Shown here: positions 33,251 to 44,639 of the stretch, in pieces
Layout: each line of letters begins with the position of its first letter
Position numbering within the stretch: the stretch's first letter is position 1
Assembly (NCBI GenBank): GCA_036346225.1
Contig: JARFIW010001176.1
Location: 2,741,884 to 2,805,883, forward strand
Length of the DNA: 64,000 bases
Direction of reading: 5' to 3'
From: Platerodrilus igneus
Lineage: Eukaryota; Arthropoda; Insecta; Coleoptera; Lycidae
The notes under the pieces: generated by a model
What the model was told of the DNA's origin: nothing
Database searches by the model: none
The model's input: the letters and a program-made list of their open reading frames with translations, nothing else
Made by a program: the position numbers and the translations under genes

Positions 33251-35282
33251 CGGCTCACAAGAATAAGTCAAAGATTAGCTTATCACACAATTCATTTGTA
33301 CAACATACATTTGACTTGTTTGAGTAAACATGTAACTCCAGATGTTTATCTGGCAGATGTTAAACCAAGATGTGCCTTAATCGACTATTTAAATTTAACA
33401 AGTAATACAAAAAAATTTAGCCAGCTTATCTAACATATTCTAAATAAAGTGATTTTATTTTTACTGGAAAACTTTCTAATTCTGTATTCAAAAACACTAA
33501 AACTATTTTAAATCGTTAAGCAAATTATCTTATATGTATTCAGTGGCACATAATTTATTTTAATAAGAAAGCATTTATACCTTAGTATATGAAAATATGC
33601 TACAATTTTAAAATCGTTTAACAGAAAACTTTAATATATTTAATTATCAGAAATGTATTGAATTTCTAAAAATCATTTAGAAAATTATTTATCCTCTAAG
33701 TCGACAACGTTACTCAATAAGCTTAATTCTTGTTTATGTCGATGATTGTTACAACAAATAATAGCGTACTCACCGAAGGGAAGTGTTCACACACTTACAA
33801 CACCTGCAGATTGCAACCGCGTGCCAACGTAGTTACATTATCAACGAATGGATTGACATCTCCAAAGCTTATCGACTTCCATACGGCCCAAAATTATGCT
33901 AATCAATTCAGAAATCCATTATATATTTATTATTAAAGGTGAAACTGCTTGCGTTTTATAGACCTTGTTTATTTTGCTGATTGTCTTCAATAAATCTATG
34001 CGCTCTTCATACACCAAGCGACGTGTCTCTTCCACAAATCGAATTTAATCCGACCCATCTTGGTAGGGAAACTTCTACCACGTTTCTTTTAGTATTCTTC
34101 TTTATTTGACTACATCCGATACAAGAATGGATCAAGTACATCGGGCACACGCCTTGAAACCCACGCGCATGACGGCGCAGATCGATAAAAAAGTCGACTA
34201 CACATTCACGCCTGGATCGCGGCAATCCATTAAACATATAGCAATTTGGTAATTGCCTCTATGTGAAACATTACACCGTTATCAGTCCACTTCATTTTCT
34301 ACCAACCAAGGACGCCGCCGTACGCCAACGTCAGCTCACCTTCCCTAGGTATTGAAACTTATGGACACCCAGCTTCCACCAGGTGCCGCATTGAATTCGA
34401 CGTAACCCGGGTCGAAGTTACTTACAACCATTGACATCCATCGCCTACACAACGCCAGACGCAGGTCTTCGTCGTGAAGCCACAACATTCAGTGCGTCAA
34501 CTTAGTTTCGCACAGTCCCAGATTTAGCTATTCGTTGCTTATGGGCAACACTGTTTGCCGCCCTTTCAAACTCTATTGCCCCCAGTCGCCACATATAGAT
34601 ACTCCTAAAATAATAAAACATAATAGACAATATAAAAAAATAAATACTTTGTGATGTAAAGAAAATTTTTTCAGTAGTATTACAAAACAAGTGCTTTCAA
34701 AGAATTAATAAAAAACGAAAAAATATTGCGTCTAACATAAAGCAATAAAGTAAAAACAAATTAAATAATTAAAGTCATTAAGTGAAAAACTGTGTTTTAC
34801 TTACAATTATTTTTTATGACAGTTACAAAACAAATACTTTTAATGTATTATTTGAAGAATTCATTTATGTTACATGGTGAGTGTGGTAAAATTATAAGCC
34901 GCACTTGTCGAAAATGCAATGACATCTATCCAGATTTACAGGCAATGAAAATAAAAAATTTAGATGACTACAGAAAAAAAATTTTTTCGTTTCTTTCAAA
35001 CATTAAATATCTAACAACATTTTAAAGACAAATTTTACAACTTACGTAATGATATAGAAATTTACAGCATTTTTACATTGAATTACGTGACTACAATCTA
35101 ATCTAAACCAGGAATAGGTGGCTGATTAGAGTCTAATCAACGAGAGGTTGTACTTCTTACAGGTAAAGGGGGCAACAGTCTAGCATTATAAGCAGATGCT
35201 TTTTCATGATACTTCGGTTTGAATCTGGGCATTGATACAGAAAATTTATCTACCGTTTACATCATTTCATTTGCTTTTCTAA
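33251..35282. other. AT-rich DNA with minor GC-richer part, no gene recognised
   Basis: About 2 kb. A GC-richer part (about 33,990-34,540) has frames on the minus strand (34,237-34,007) without known motifs. A frame at 34,792-35,025 encodes a Lys/Leu-rich peptide with several Cys residues, of unknown meaning. Confidence 0.35.
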
Positions 35283-35525
35283 TTAGTTCCATCAGAAAGT
35301 GAACTTGAAACACTACTACGACATTCAGTTGTGCGTTTGCTTGAGGAATCAAAACGAGTTTTTGTCCTGGAAGGTAAACTTTTGGAAGAACCGTTCTTAT
35401 ATCTAGATAAAATCAAAGGAATTGTAGGCGATGATGATGAGGAACTTCTTGAAATAATTTTGGGTAGTATTAGTGGTATTGTTAAATCTGATGCAGGATT
35501 TGTACTTGGAATGTCCTTATTCTGA
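35283..35525 (+). pseudogene. Unidentified coding-like exon
   Basis: An open frame of about 80 codons ends with TGA at 35523-35525. It follows a good acceptor (pyrimidine tract 'tttgcttttctaattag', AG at 35285-35286). The peptide is acidic and Leu/Ile-rich, with VRLLEESKRVFVLEG and GDDDEELLEIILGS, and looks more protein-like than its surroundings. No family was recognised. It could be a last exon or a transposon fragment. No upstream partner exon was found. Confidence 0.3.
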
Positions 35526-36252
35526 GCAAATGCCTCTGGTTATGTGGCAATAACACACTGCAGAAAATTTAGTAAGTAAAATACTTCCTTCGATAATAGC
35601 GAACCAGCCGTGCGTTGATCGACCACAAAACCGGTTGCAAATGTGAAAATAATGTAAAACAGTTTGAAAGAAAGACTTCCCGAAATGTCCAGCTGCTGTT
35701 GTAAACAGTAGCACTTGCATCTTAAGGAAGGGAATAGACAGGAAGGAAGAAATGTAGTAATCCGCACTAAACACATTTGTCCGAGAGTTGTACTTTCCTC
35801 TTTCACGTCCAAACATCTTCTCGTGCCCACGCGAACATTGTTCGTTTCTTACTCCGCGCGTGCGTTCACATTAATTGAAATAAATGGTAATTCCGAAATA
35901 ACTAAATATTTGACAATAGAGCCATGCTGCGTAAGCATGGCCGTCCCCGAAAACACGTTATGTTTTCTTAGCCAAAAAAACTTAAAAGTAAGAAAAAGAA
36001 AAATGAATATAACTTGTAACTAAAGAATACTCTTTTAGAATAAAATCAAAATTAAGCGTCAGGCAAAGGACATAGGTTAACTACTGGTTGCCTATAAACA
36101 CCTATGACAATTTTAACCGTAACTACACGCACCTTCCAACGTCTCCCGGGTGCAACTCTACAACTCTGCCAATAGCCCACTTAAGAGAAGATTGTAAGTC
36201 GCTTTGTATGAGAACTAGAGTATTGAGCTTTATATTTGTTTTAGGGTTTGTA
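35526..36252. other. No gene recognised
   Basis: About 700 bp up to the second 440-bp repeat. Overlapping frames on both strands have no motifs. Confidence 0.35.
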
Positions 36253-36691
36253 ATCAACGAACTTCGTTCGTTTATGAAATCGATTTGTCGTCCGTCTGTC
36301 TGTCCGTCTGTCCGTCCGAGGCCTTTCTAATGGTCGGACATCAATGTGTGATACATCAATCGATTCAGCTCGGTGTCCTGAGCTTAAGTTTTGATGTCAG
36401 TTGAAATCGGGCCACGGGGACGCCGTGCCCCCGCGATATTCCGTCGGGAAAATTAAAATTTCAAATAGGTCCAAAATTAATGTGCGATACATATTTGGAC
36501 TCCCCTAACATAGCTGAGTCGAAATATGGTACCCCCACAAAATCTGACCACGGATACACCCCCGGGAATTAATTTTTATTTTATCTTAATACTTATAATT
36601 ATTACAACATAATAATTTTAATTTCTTTAAATTGTTTTAAAGTAAGTCTACATTTGGAAGTTCGTTGCGACAATGCCTTGCATTTTCAACT
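36253..36691 (-). repeat. 440-bp repeat, right member of an inverted pair
   Basis: Reverse-complement partner of 30,578-31,017 over its whole length, with few differences. Outer ends are 'agttgaaaatgcaagg' in both. No clear direct duplication flanks the pair as a whole or each member. Confidence 0.75.
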
Positions 36692-36931
36692 TTTTTTTTT
36701 TTCTGTTGAAGCGTATTAAGGTATTCCAAAGAATAGCGCTTCCAAAAATCAAGTCAAAACCTTTGAAGAAGTTAACACCTGAAAAGGCGATTGAGCTTTA
36801 AATCCGACAAATTTGTTTCCAAAACGACGGAGTTCAAAGGTTCCAAATGTAAAGAATGTCCGGAAGTAAGGGGTGATTAATCATTGTGGTCATTGTTTAA
36901 TGCGTACAGTGGTCGAAAGTTAAGCACGGTC

Positions 36932-37560
36932 TCAATTTGACGAAGAACGGTGTTCATTTCTTCTATCGTAAGTCGCTGCTTGCCGATAATCCGGAATAAA
37001 TGGGTTCAACGCCGGTTTCCGCCAAATCATTGAAATGTGGTGCTGAAGGTGGACTAAATTGCCGCCGTAAGGAAAGCTTTTAAGATGCTTGTTGTGCAAA
37101 CTGTACAAATTGATTGTGGGAGCCGTAAAAATTAGTGGTATTGTCGGAGTAGCAATCCGAAACAGTGCCGCGACAGGATTAGAATCGATAAAAGGCGGCA
37201 ATAAAACTTTCTGTGGATAACTCCATAGCAAGTTCGAGGTGAATTGCTTTAGTGGCTGTACGAACAAAAACGCAAACGTATGATTTAGAAATTTGGAGCT
37301 TTTCAAACGATGAGCAGTAACGAAAAATGGGCCCCAAAACTCGATTCCGACATGAACAAATGGTTTAAGTGCCTGAGTTTTATAGGCGGGTAAATCGCCC
37401 ATAATGGGAGGAGAGAATTGTTGACGTAGTAAGTAATGTAATCTTTTCAAACCAGGGTGCAAATACGTATAATGGGTGTGTTCCACGACAAGGCTAATAA
37501 ACCTATGGTGACTCGGTAGAAGTAAGGGATGCTTGACATCGTAAACCAATTCCGAGTTTT
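36932..37560 (-). pseudogene. BEL/Pao-B integrase remnant
   Basis: A minus frame of 205 codons. The first part fits the zinc-binding H2C2 region (PLLLPSHHRFISLVVEHTHY, then YLHPGLKRLHYLLRQQF). Next comes the start of the integrase core (FVHVGIEFWGPFFVTAHR), comparable to FLHTGVDFCGPFTI in the 18-kb copy. Later parts are shifted out of frame. The sequence is not close to the 17.6-19.3 kb remnant, so it is a different BEL/Pao family. Confidence 0.75.
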
Positions 37561-39340
37561 TAAGATTGTGATAGATCTGGATAGTGAAGTCAAGTTAATT
37601 ATATCTTTTTTATGGGTTCGCGTATTTTCCCAAACCCGAAACTTTTGAGGCGCTTTTTTCCAAGAGAACCCTAACGCTGTGAAAATGTTTTTTTTTTCTT
37701 GTTAGTCACTAGCAGTAACCTCTGTCTCCTTGCATTTGCAAACTACTTTTCCACACAGGCATTCCGTTCCAACCAACTGAATGTTGCAATCCACAATTTT
37801 TGAAACCATCTTCCCTTGCCACTAATCATCTTGTCAGCATGTTCGATTGATGGACGCGAGTTAGAGGTACTCACTGCAGCTACTTTTGCAGTTGCATCAG
37901 CTATTACAATTCCTAATTCGATTCAATTTCTATCAACTATTGCAAAACACTCCAGTTTTAGACCCTTTTAATCCAGTAGACGAAGACATCGAGCTGCTCC
38001 GGGTAAACACTTTTATTCACGATTTGTATATTGGCAAAAACTCAACTTTTTAAGAATAAATCAATTGCGTTTGGTCCCCCAAAGACTACTTCTGAAGAAG
38101 TTCTTATTCTTTCATCCTTAAAAATTAGAAAACTTTTACGGGATTATTCAAGCATGTGAATAATGATCATTTCTTAAAAACTAAATACTAAAATTTATGT
38201 TTAATTTAATTTATTCCCATAAAGCAAGTTTGTATTTGGTATTGATGACATATTATTTCGCTTTTCTCAGTGGGCACAACTGCCATGCAACTTGACTAAC
38301 AGTATTTACACAGGTGTACAGATTCTTTTTATTTCTAGACGTTTAGGTGAAGTGAACATTCTTAAAGCTATAGTTTATTAGATAAAACTTGACGATTTAA
38401 ATAAAAAGCGATAGAACGACTTGATTAAAAGATACAGGTTGTTAAACTTATTTTTAAACTAGAATAATTTCCACGGTATTGGTAAATGTGTTAGCTTGAG
38501 TTCACAGTTGCATATTTAGTCAAAAGATTAACTTTACAGTCAGAGAAAAAAAATTCTACATGAGTAACTTTGGAAAATAGCCAAAACCTCGATTACTTTG
38601 CGTTTTTCTTACCTTTTTTGTAAGAGGATTAAGAATTCTTAAAAACGCATCCTCACTAAATCTGTCAGAGGCAGTGTTAATCGAAAACATGTTACGTTCA
38701 ATTTTCATAATACTAAATTTTCCTGTAGATTTGTATATAAGTGCTTCAATTACTATTTTTGGGTATTCTAAATTCGTAATACTTCTAAATTAGACAATAC
38801 CTTTTACTCTGCATTCTTTCACTAATTAACGTCTGGTTTTCATTCATCAAACCACATTTGATTGCTCATTGGTAATACAAATCTTTTATCTAACACCTAG
38901 TTTGTGTTCAAGTTTGAAAGAAGACTGTTATCTAAAATTGATAAAAGGTCATTATTGGTATTGTTTCATTTTCCTTTGCATTTTAGAAGTAAACACACAA
39001 TTAATATATAGTAACATTTTCTGAAAATTTTCAAAATACCAAGTTACATAAATACTTTTTGAAACATCCTTGTGGTGTAACTATTGTATGTATGCATGGT
39101 GGCCAAGACGCACCAACACATTCTGTTATAGCTCCTTCGTCCTAAGATTTAATTTTATTGTATGATTAAATTATACGATTAAGTTTGGTTTGTATATCCT
39201 TTGTTATCGTTCAGGTGGGCGACGTCTGTAAACATGTAGGCTTGGCTTGATTATTTGTTTAATAAGTATAAGCAAAAATAATTATTAGTTTCATAAATAC
39301 ATAAAAATAAAAGTTAAATAAATGATTTTAACAGTTTAAG
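37561..39340. other. AT-rich DNA, no gene recognised
   Basis: About 1.8 kb. The short repeat near 37,875-37,940 is shared with 24,240-24,315. No coding signal. Confidence 0.4.
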
Positions 39341-39362
39341 CAGTTTCGAAGTCTTTGCTAAT

Positions 39363-39623
39363 CTTCGGAGCTCTTCGGAAGACTTCGGAATTTGTTTATG
39401 AGGACTAATGAGAAATCGAACAACAGTAGATAGAAAAGATTTACAGTTTGAAGAAGTCCAGACGTCTTCGGCGAACTTCGGAACTCTTCGGAAAGCTTCG
39501 TGTTTTACTGGCGGGACAACGTTAAGTTACAAAGAATTATGATACAAAATTAAAACTATTTATTGAACATATATACAAGCATAGGGGGGTTCAGAAGTCT
39601 TCTGAACTCTTCGGACAGCTTCG
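39363..39623 (+). repeat. Three clusters of 10-bp-phased CTTCGGA repeats
   Basis: CTTCGGA-like heptamers start at 39363, 39373, 39383; at 39466, 39476, 39486, 39496; and at 39599, 39609, 39619. Spacing is exactly 10 bp within each cluster and about 100-130 bp between clusters. They lie in what may be the LTR or leader of gypsy-C (minus sense). Possible protein-binding sites on one helix face; the factor is unknown. Confidence 0.55.
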
Positions 39624-39981
39624 TGGTAGTGGTGCCTTAAGCCTCGTCAAGTGCGTCGCAGTTGAACTCTACGGGGTGTCGTTTCGGAAGTAGAGTTGAC
39701 AGACGCAATCACAATAACGACTTGTCGGGGAAGTATGGAACGGAGCTTAACGTCCAGTAGATTGTTAACTATTGATTGATGAATTATAGTGACGTTCTTT
39801 GAGTACGGCGGCAGACAGCGTTGTCGTCGGAGAATACGCAGGCTATGGAGAGCGCTGCTCGTTCAAGGTTTTGCAGGCTATGGGGAGAACTGCAAAGTGA
39901 TTCCTTAGGTTACGGTGAGCACTAACAAATGTCTTTGAAAGAATTTGCAATTATATTTATACACTTCCATTTCCTATGCTT
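39624..39981 (-). mobile_element. Probable continuation of gypsy-C LTR beyond the nested insertion
   Basis: If the GCTT-flanked element (39,982-44,398) is removed, this sequence joins the LTR start at 44,403-44,596. In minus sense it carries a TATA-like TATAAATATAA (about 39,950-39,960), as a 3' LTR promoter region would. The end of this LTR was not located. Confidence 0.4.
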
Positions 39982-40613
39982 TGTTACATGCCAAAATTAG
40001 CATTTTACAGTTTGAAATATGTGACTGAATTCGTGTCAATATTTTAAAAAATAAATTTGTTCATTTCCGTCACTTCGGACAGTTGCGTTGGCGCAAGAGA
40101 ATGCGCAGACGTGGAGTGATAAAGTAAGTGCGCGATTTCCGACACGACCGGACATTGGGATTAGCCAACGAGACGTCGAACAGTGAGTTTTATCTGTGTC
40201 GTCCCTTTTGTCTTTTCTCTTTTAGGGTGAAGGTTTCCTCCTTACGTTTGCCTCTTATAGTGCCCTACCTATCCTTATCGTACCGCTAGAAACGAAGAAG
40301 AAGGAAGACAAGGCAATCTGGTTTCAACAAGGGCATAGCCTTACCCACGCCCAAACAACACCAACGAGATCAATAGAAATCAGCACGGCTCCTGCCGCAA
40401 GGATGACCACAAAATCGTGAAGTTCCACATTTTTAAGTGAGTACATTTTATTTTTTTAAGGTGCATGTTGTATCACTATAAACATATTTGGCCTAATTTT
40501 GACCTAATATGTTGTTGTGCAATATTGTGTACGTAGTTAGTATGTGTTGCCAACTGTCGTAGTGGCTCATGACGGTTGCGCGGGACTATAGCAGTGACAC
40601 TTAGACTATAACA
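39982..40613 (+). mobile_element. 5' LTR of non-coding LTR element
   Basis: 632 bp, TGTTACATGCC...CTATAACA, matching 43,752-44,398 with roughly 8% differences in the part compared. Preceded by the target repeat GCTT (39978-39981). It is followed at 40,615 by TGGCGCCTAAAC, a primer-binding-site-like sequence of the tRNA-Lys type with some mismatches. Confidence 0.85.
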
Positions 40614-43600
40614 GTGGCGCCTAAACGTTTTGTTGAAAATTTGTCCTCACCTCTTGTTTATCTTATAGGGGTTAGTTTTGAATATATTTGTAGAAATTGG
40701 GTCTTGTTCACTCAAATAATAATAAAAAATAATTTTTAAAATTTTTAATGACTTTTAAATAGAAGAAATATAATCTGGCAACATTGCATGTGGCAACATC
40801 TATTTTAAGTTGGCATGACAATTAATACAGTTGAAATGTCAATCTGGGCATTTAGTCAGCCATGTTGATTAGTGTTTGTTTACCTTTCATATAACTTATT
40901 CCTAACTGAATTAATTAGCTTTTTTCTGATAAAAATAGTGTGTTTATATTTTAAATTCTCTTAAATAATTACCTAATCTAATTTAGGATGAGACTTTAGT
41001 GTATACCTTTCAAATATGTTTAGTAAATTACATAATCTCACTTTAACCATGTGCTTGGATTACTAATTCTTTATGTAAATATTTTAGTTATAGATAAAAA
41101 GTTTCTATTTACCATTCATTATGATTAAAAAAAGGAAAAACTCCTTAAACCTATCTACTACATTATCTTAGTTGGCGATAATTCTAAAGTGTTCCCTTAC
41201 AATCTAAATAATCAATTATAAGTTATGAATTCCTTTTTATTTTGTCCCTAAATACAGCTTATGCAATTAACTGAATTTTTAGCATATCTATACCTTCTAA
41301 AACACTATAGTAAACTTGATTTCGTTATATCTGCTTCCTTAAACACTACAATAATGAGGTTGTTGATGACGTTTTGTATTTAAGCTCATTTACGATTCCC
41401 TTTAGTTACCTGGTTGTTGATAAATTCCTTGATATAAAAACAATATTTTAATAATTTGGAATACTGTTTTTTTTATACTTGTATTGCTAAAATATTGCCT
41501 TGTGTTGTGAGCATGATTTTGTTTTAATAGCATATTTTTTTAGATATATCGATATTGCTACCCAGCATTTTTTAAGATCTATTTAGTCAAGGCGAGACTT
41601 GTCGAAGTTGGTCGCTCAGCAGTATGTTAGACTAGACAAGACTCATGAAGGGTTGGTCGCACAGCATTACATAAGTCTAGACGAGACTCGGGGTAAGTTT
41701 GTCGCTCTAGTAGTTTTTGAATCATTTTTTGAGAATGATGTTAAAATTTTTCTTTATTAGTCTAAGTGAAGCTCAAAGGAGGGTTTGTCACCCTAGTAAT
41801 TATATGCGTTGTAAGATATATGTTTTCCTGTTCTTCAACAATTTTATTAGTAAATCAAGTCTTAATTACCGCTATCTCTTCATATATCGATTTAGATCAC
41901 ACTAGGGGGAATGAAAATATCTTTAAAATCACTTAAGCTTTGCATACATCCAAAATTTTTCACATTTCATTTCTTTAACGATTTACCTAATGTTTCTGTC
42001 CCTGTTATGAATTACTTAACTTTATTTAGCCATTTCTTTTCTTATACAGCACTTACCTTCTACACGTTTGGCTTATTTACCTTAAACTAGCTATATTTTT
42101 GCTGCCTGTTGACTTTTCCTTAAATTTATTGCTAGCCACATATTTCTTTGTTATCTAGATTCACTAATATAACTTTGTCGCTTCATTTAACTAATCTCGG
42201 CACCTTTTCTACAACAAATTATTTTGTTTTCAGCATTTATCTTACATTGTTTAATTTTGTGGCGATTGTCGTAACTTTGGTTGCAATAACTCATTGAATT
42301 TTTATGATTGGTTTTAGCTTATGTTTTTGAGTGGATGCTTTTTTCTTTGGACTCACATAGGAGACGCGGCCTATGCCATTGTAAGAGATAGTCCATATTC
42401 GCAGTTGCAAAAAACTAGGAGTTTCTATTCCATGCGCTTTTCTCCTGAATTATTACAGTCGCCCACTTTATCCTATATCATTACTTGTTTTCTTCTTCTA
42501 TCAAGATACCAGAACTATAAACATTTTTTTTGTTGTTTTTAGTGAACTTCGTGGTGAGGTGCTATCGCTTTTTATTGATACCTTATCGAATTCTCAGTTG
42601 TTTTAGCATATTGGGACAGTGTGTTTGTATTTAACTGCTTATAGGTAGGCATTCTTGTGTGTTTATGGCGTCACCGTTTCTAAAAATTACCATGAAACAG
42701 TTGGTTTTTTGTGTGAAGGTATTTGTAGTAATACTTTTAAGTTGTTGTTTCAACTTTTGTCTGATTTTCTTATCGCAGTGGATGCATTCGTTAGAGTCTA
42801 GAAATTATTTTTTAACTTATGTGTCTTAATTTACCTATATAACGGCTTCAAGTTGCCACTCTATCTTGTATCTTTGGGATGGATGACGAAACGGCTTGGT
42901 GAGCTGAGGAATTCTACGCTATATCTTTAATGTATGTAGTCGTAGCGTGCCTTAGCGTGCTGGGACGTTTTGGATCCATCTATTATTATCTAGTTTTATC
43001 TTAATATCGTTATTTTATCTATTATCTTTGATAATAACTTGAGATTTTGCGTTATCTTTTTTTTGTATTCCTAACGTTTGGTATTTACGATCAGACGTAG
43101 GAATTATTTTTTTGAATATTGAGTGAAGAAGCTAACCTGATGGTAGCAGTGTAATTTGTTAGGTTAGTAATGTAAGAAATTAGTAAGATGGTACTGTTGG
43201 TAAATTTGTTGATTCACAACCATGTCATGCAAAAAGTTTTGAAATGTATTGTTTATTAAGCCGGAGTACCAGTACATAAAAATTTGCTAAAGTGCATAGT
43301 AACTTACTCTTTTGGGCATTTTGAAATTTGGGCATTTTCTTGCCAAAGAAGAAACAGTTTAAATGCAATGCTTATGTGCGTGTACAAAAAAGCTAGTGTT
43401 AGCTTTAGTTATAGTATAAATGTTAGGCGACTTGTCGCATTTGTTTTAGTTTTAGTAATGTTTCGGGTTCTCCGACAAATTTGTGCTGTCGATTATAACT
43501 GCACCACGTTAAAAATTCATGTGTGCATTTATAAATGTAGTTCATAAACAATGGGACTACACATTCCGTTTCCTGGTAAATCGTAAGACGTATTATCGGT

Positions 43601-43751
43601 TGAAAAAACCAGGTGGCGCCTAAAATAAACATTTTGTAGAATTTAAGTTAGGGAATGAATAGGTTAGTTAGGATTTAGATTTTAAGCTTTTACCGTGCTA
43701 ACAGTCATTTTCTTTTTTTAAGATTTTTTTCTTTTATGGCTTTGTCGCGAT
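40614..43751 (+). mobile_element. Non-coding internal region of the LTR element (LARD-like)
   Basis: 3.1 kb between the two LTRs with no gag, protease, RT or integrase motif. The part from about 42,100 to 43,751 matches, in reverse, the 3' region of gypsy-B (62,750-62,010 and 59,390-58,618). The element therefore looks like a non-autonomous derivative that uses gypsy-B proteins. A 4-unit tandem repeat (41,586-41,805) with ACTC-N5-GAGT-type hairpins matches 19,905-19,945. The frame at 43,284-43,547 is shared with gypsy-B (58,954-58,751) and has one hydrophobic stretch, but DNA similarity alone explains this. Confidence 0.75.
41586..41805 (+). repeat. ~45-60-bp tandem repeat with hairpin cores
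   Basis: Four units of the type 'gtctagacgagactc-N5-g/agtttggtcgctcagcagt'. The core pairs ACTC with GAGT (or wobble/mismatch versions) across about 5 nt. It matches one unit at 19,905-19,945 and links the two hairpin-bearing regions. Confidence 0.55.
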
Positions 43752-44398
43752 TGTTACATGCCAAAATTGGAATTTTACAGTTTTAAATATGTGACTGAAT
43801 TCGCACCAATATTTTAAAAAATTAACTTGTTCATTTCCGTCACTTCGGACAGTTGCGTCGCCGCAAGAGAATGCGCAGACGTGGAGTGATGAAGTAAGTG
43901 CGCGGTTTCCGACACAACCGGACATTGGGATTAGCCAACGAGACATCGAACAGTGAGGTTTATCTGTGTCGTACCTTTTGTCTTTTCTCTTTTAGGATAT
44001 AGGTTTCCACCTTACCTTTGCCTCTTATCGTGCCCTATCTATCCTTATCGTACCGCTACAAACGAAGAAGAGGAAAGACAAGGCAAACTGGTTTCAAAGA
44101 GGGCATAGCCCCACCCACGTCCAAACAACACCAACGAGATCAATGGAAATCAGCACGACTCCTGCCGCAAGGATGGCCGCAAACTCGTGAAGTTCCACAT
44201 TTTAAGTGAGTACATTTTATCTTTTTAAGGTACATGTTCTATCACTATAAACATATTTGGCATGCGATGCAATTTGGCAAATTATGACCTAACATCTTGT
44301 TGTGTAATATTGTGTACGTAGTTAGTATGTGTTGCCAACTGTCGTAGTGGCTAATAACGGTTGCGCGGGACTATAGCAGTGACACTTAGACTATAACA
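43752..44398 (+). mobile_element. 3' LTR of non-coding LTR element
   Basis: 647 bp matching the 5' LTR, ending CTATAACA and followed by the target repeat GCTT (44399-44402). With the same tetranucleotide before the 5' LTR, this marks a single insertion event. The divergence between the LTRs indicates an old insertion. Confidence 0.85.
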
Positions 44399-44402
44399 GC
44401 TT

Positions 44403-44596
44403 CCTGTGTTAAAAAACGTTAATGATGTCTTCAACCAATGGAATTGTGTATTTCGATTTTCAAGTGTAAAGGAATCTGCAAATTTAGTTTAATCAATGAG
44501 CGTGCTGGTTTTTGGGTACCACAAAAAATGAGTTGGAAATTCTTGCGATTTTTAGTTTGTTCTGTGTTCAACTCGGGCGCTGTGATATAGTCAACA
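44403..44596 (-). mobile_element. Start of gypsy-C 3' LTR
   Basis: In minus sense a purine tract AGCAGGGGGGA (44597 upwards) is followed by TGTTGACTATATCAC, the usual border of polypurine tract and LTR. The LTR is cut at 44,402 by the non-coding LTR element. Confidence 0.55.
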
Positions 44597-44639
44597 TCCC
44601 CCCTGCTGAAGAGTGTAGCGGAGCTTGGTTAGTGCGAGT

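Noticed and set aside
35517..35830. Minus-strand frames near the 35.3-kb exon
   Set aside because: Two overlapping frames of random composition and no motif.
39363..39623. Heat-shock elements
   Set aside because: Heat-shock sites need TTC and GAA separated by two bases in 5-bp steps; here TTC-G-GAA has one base between and the step is 10 bp.
43284..43547. Conserved small membrane protein in two LTR elements
   Set aside because: The matching frame at 58,954-58,751 is explained by DNA similarity of the two copies; codon-level conservation could not be shown.
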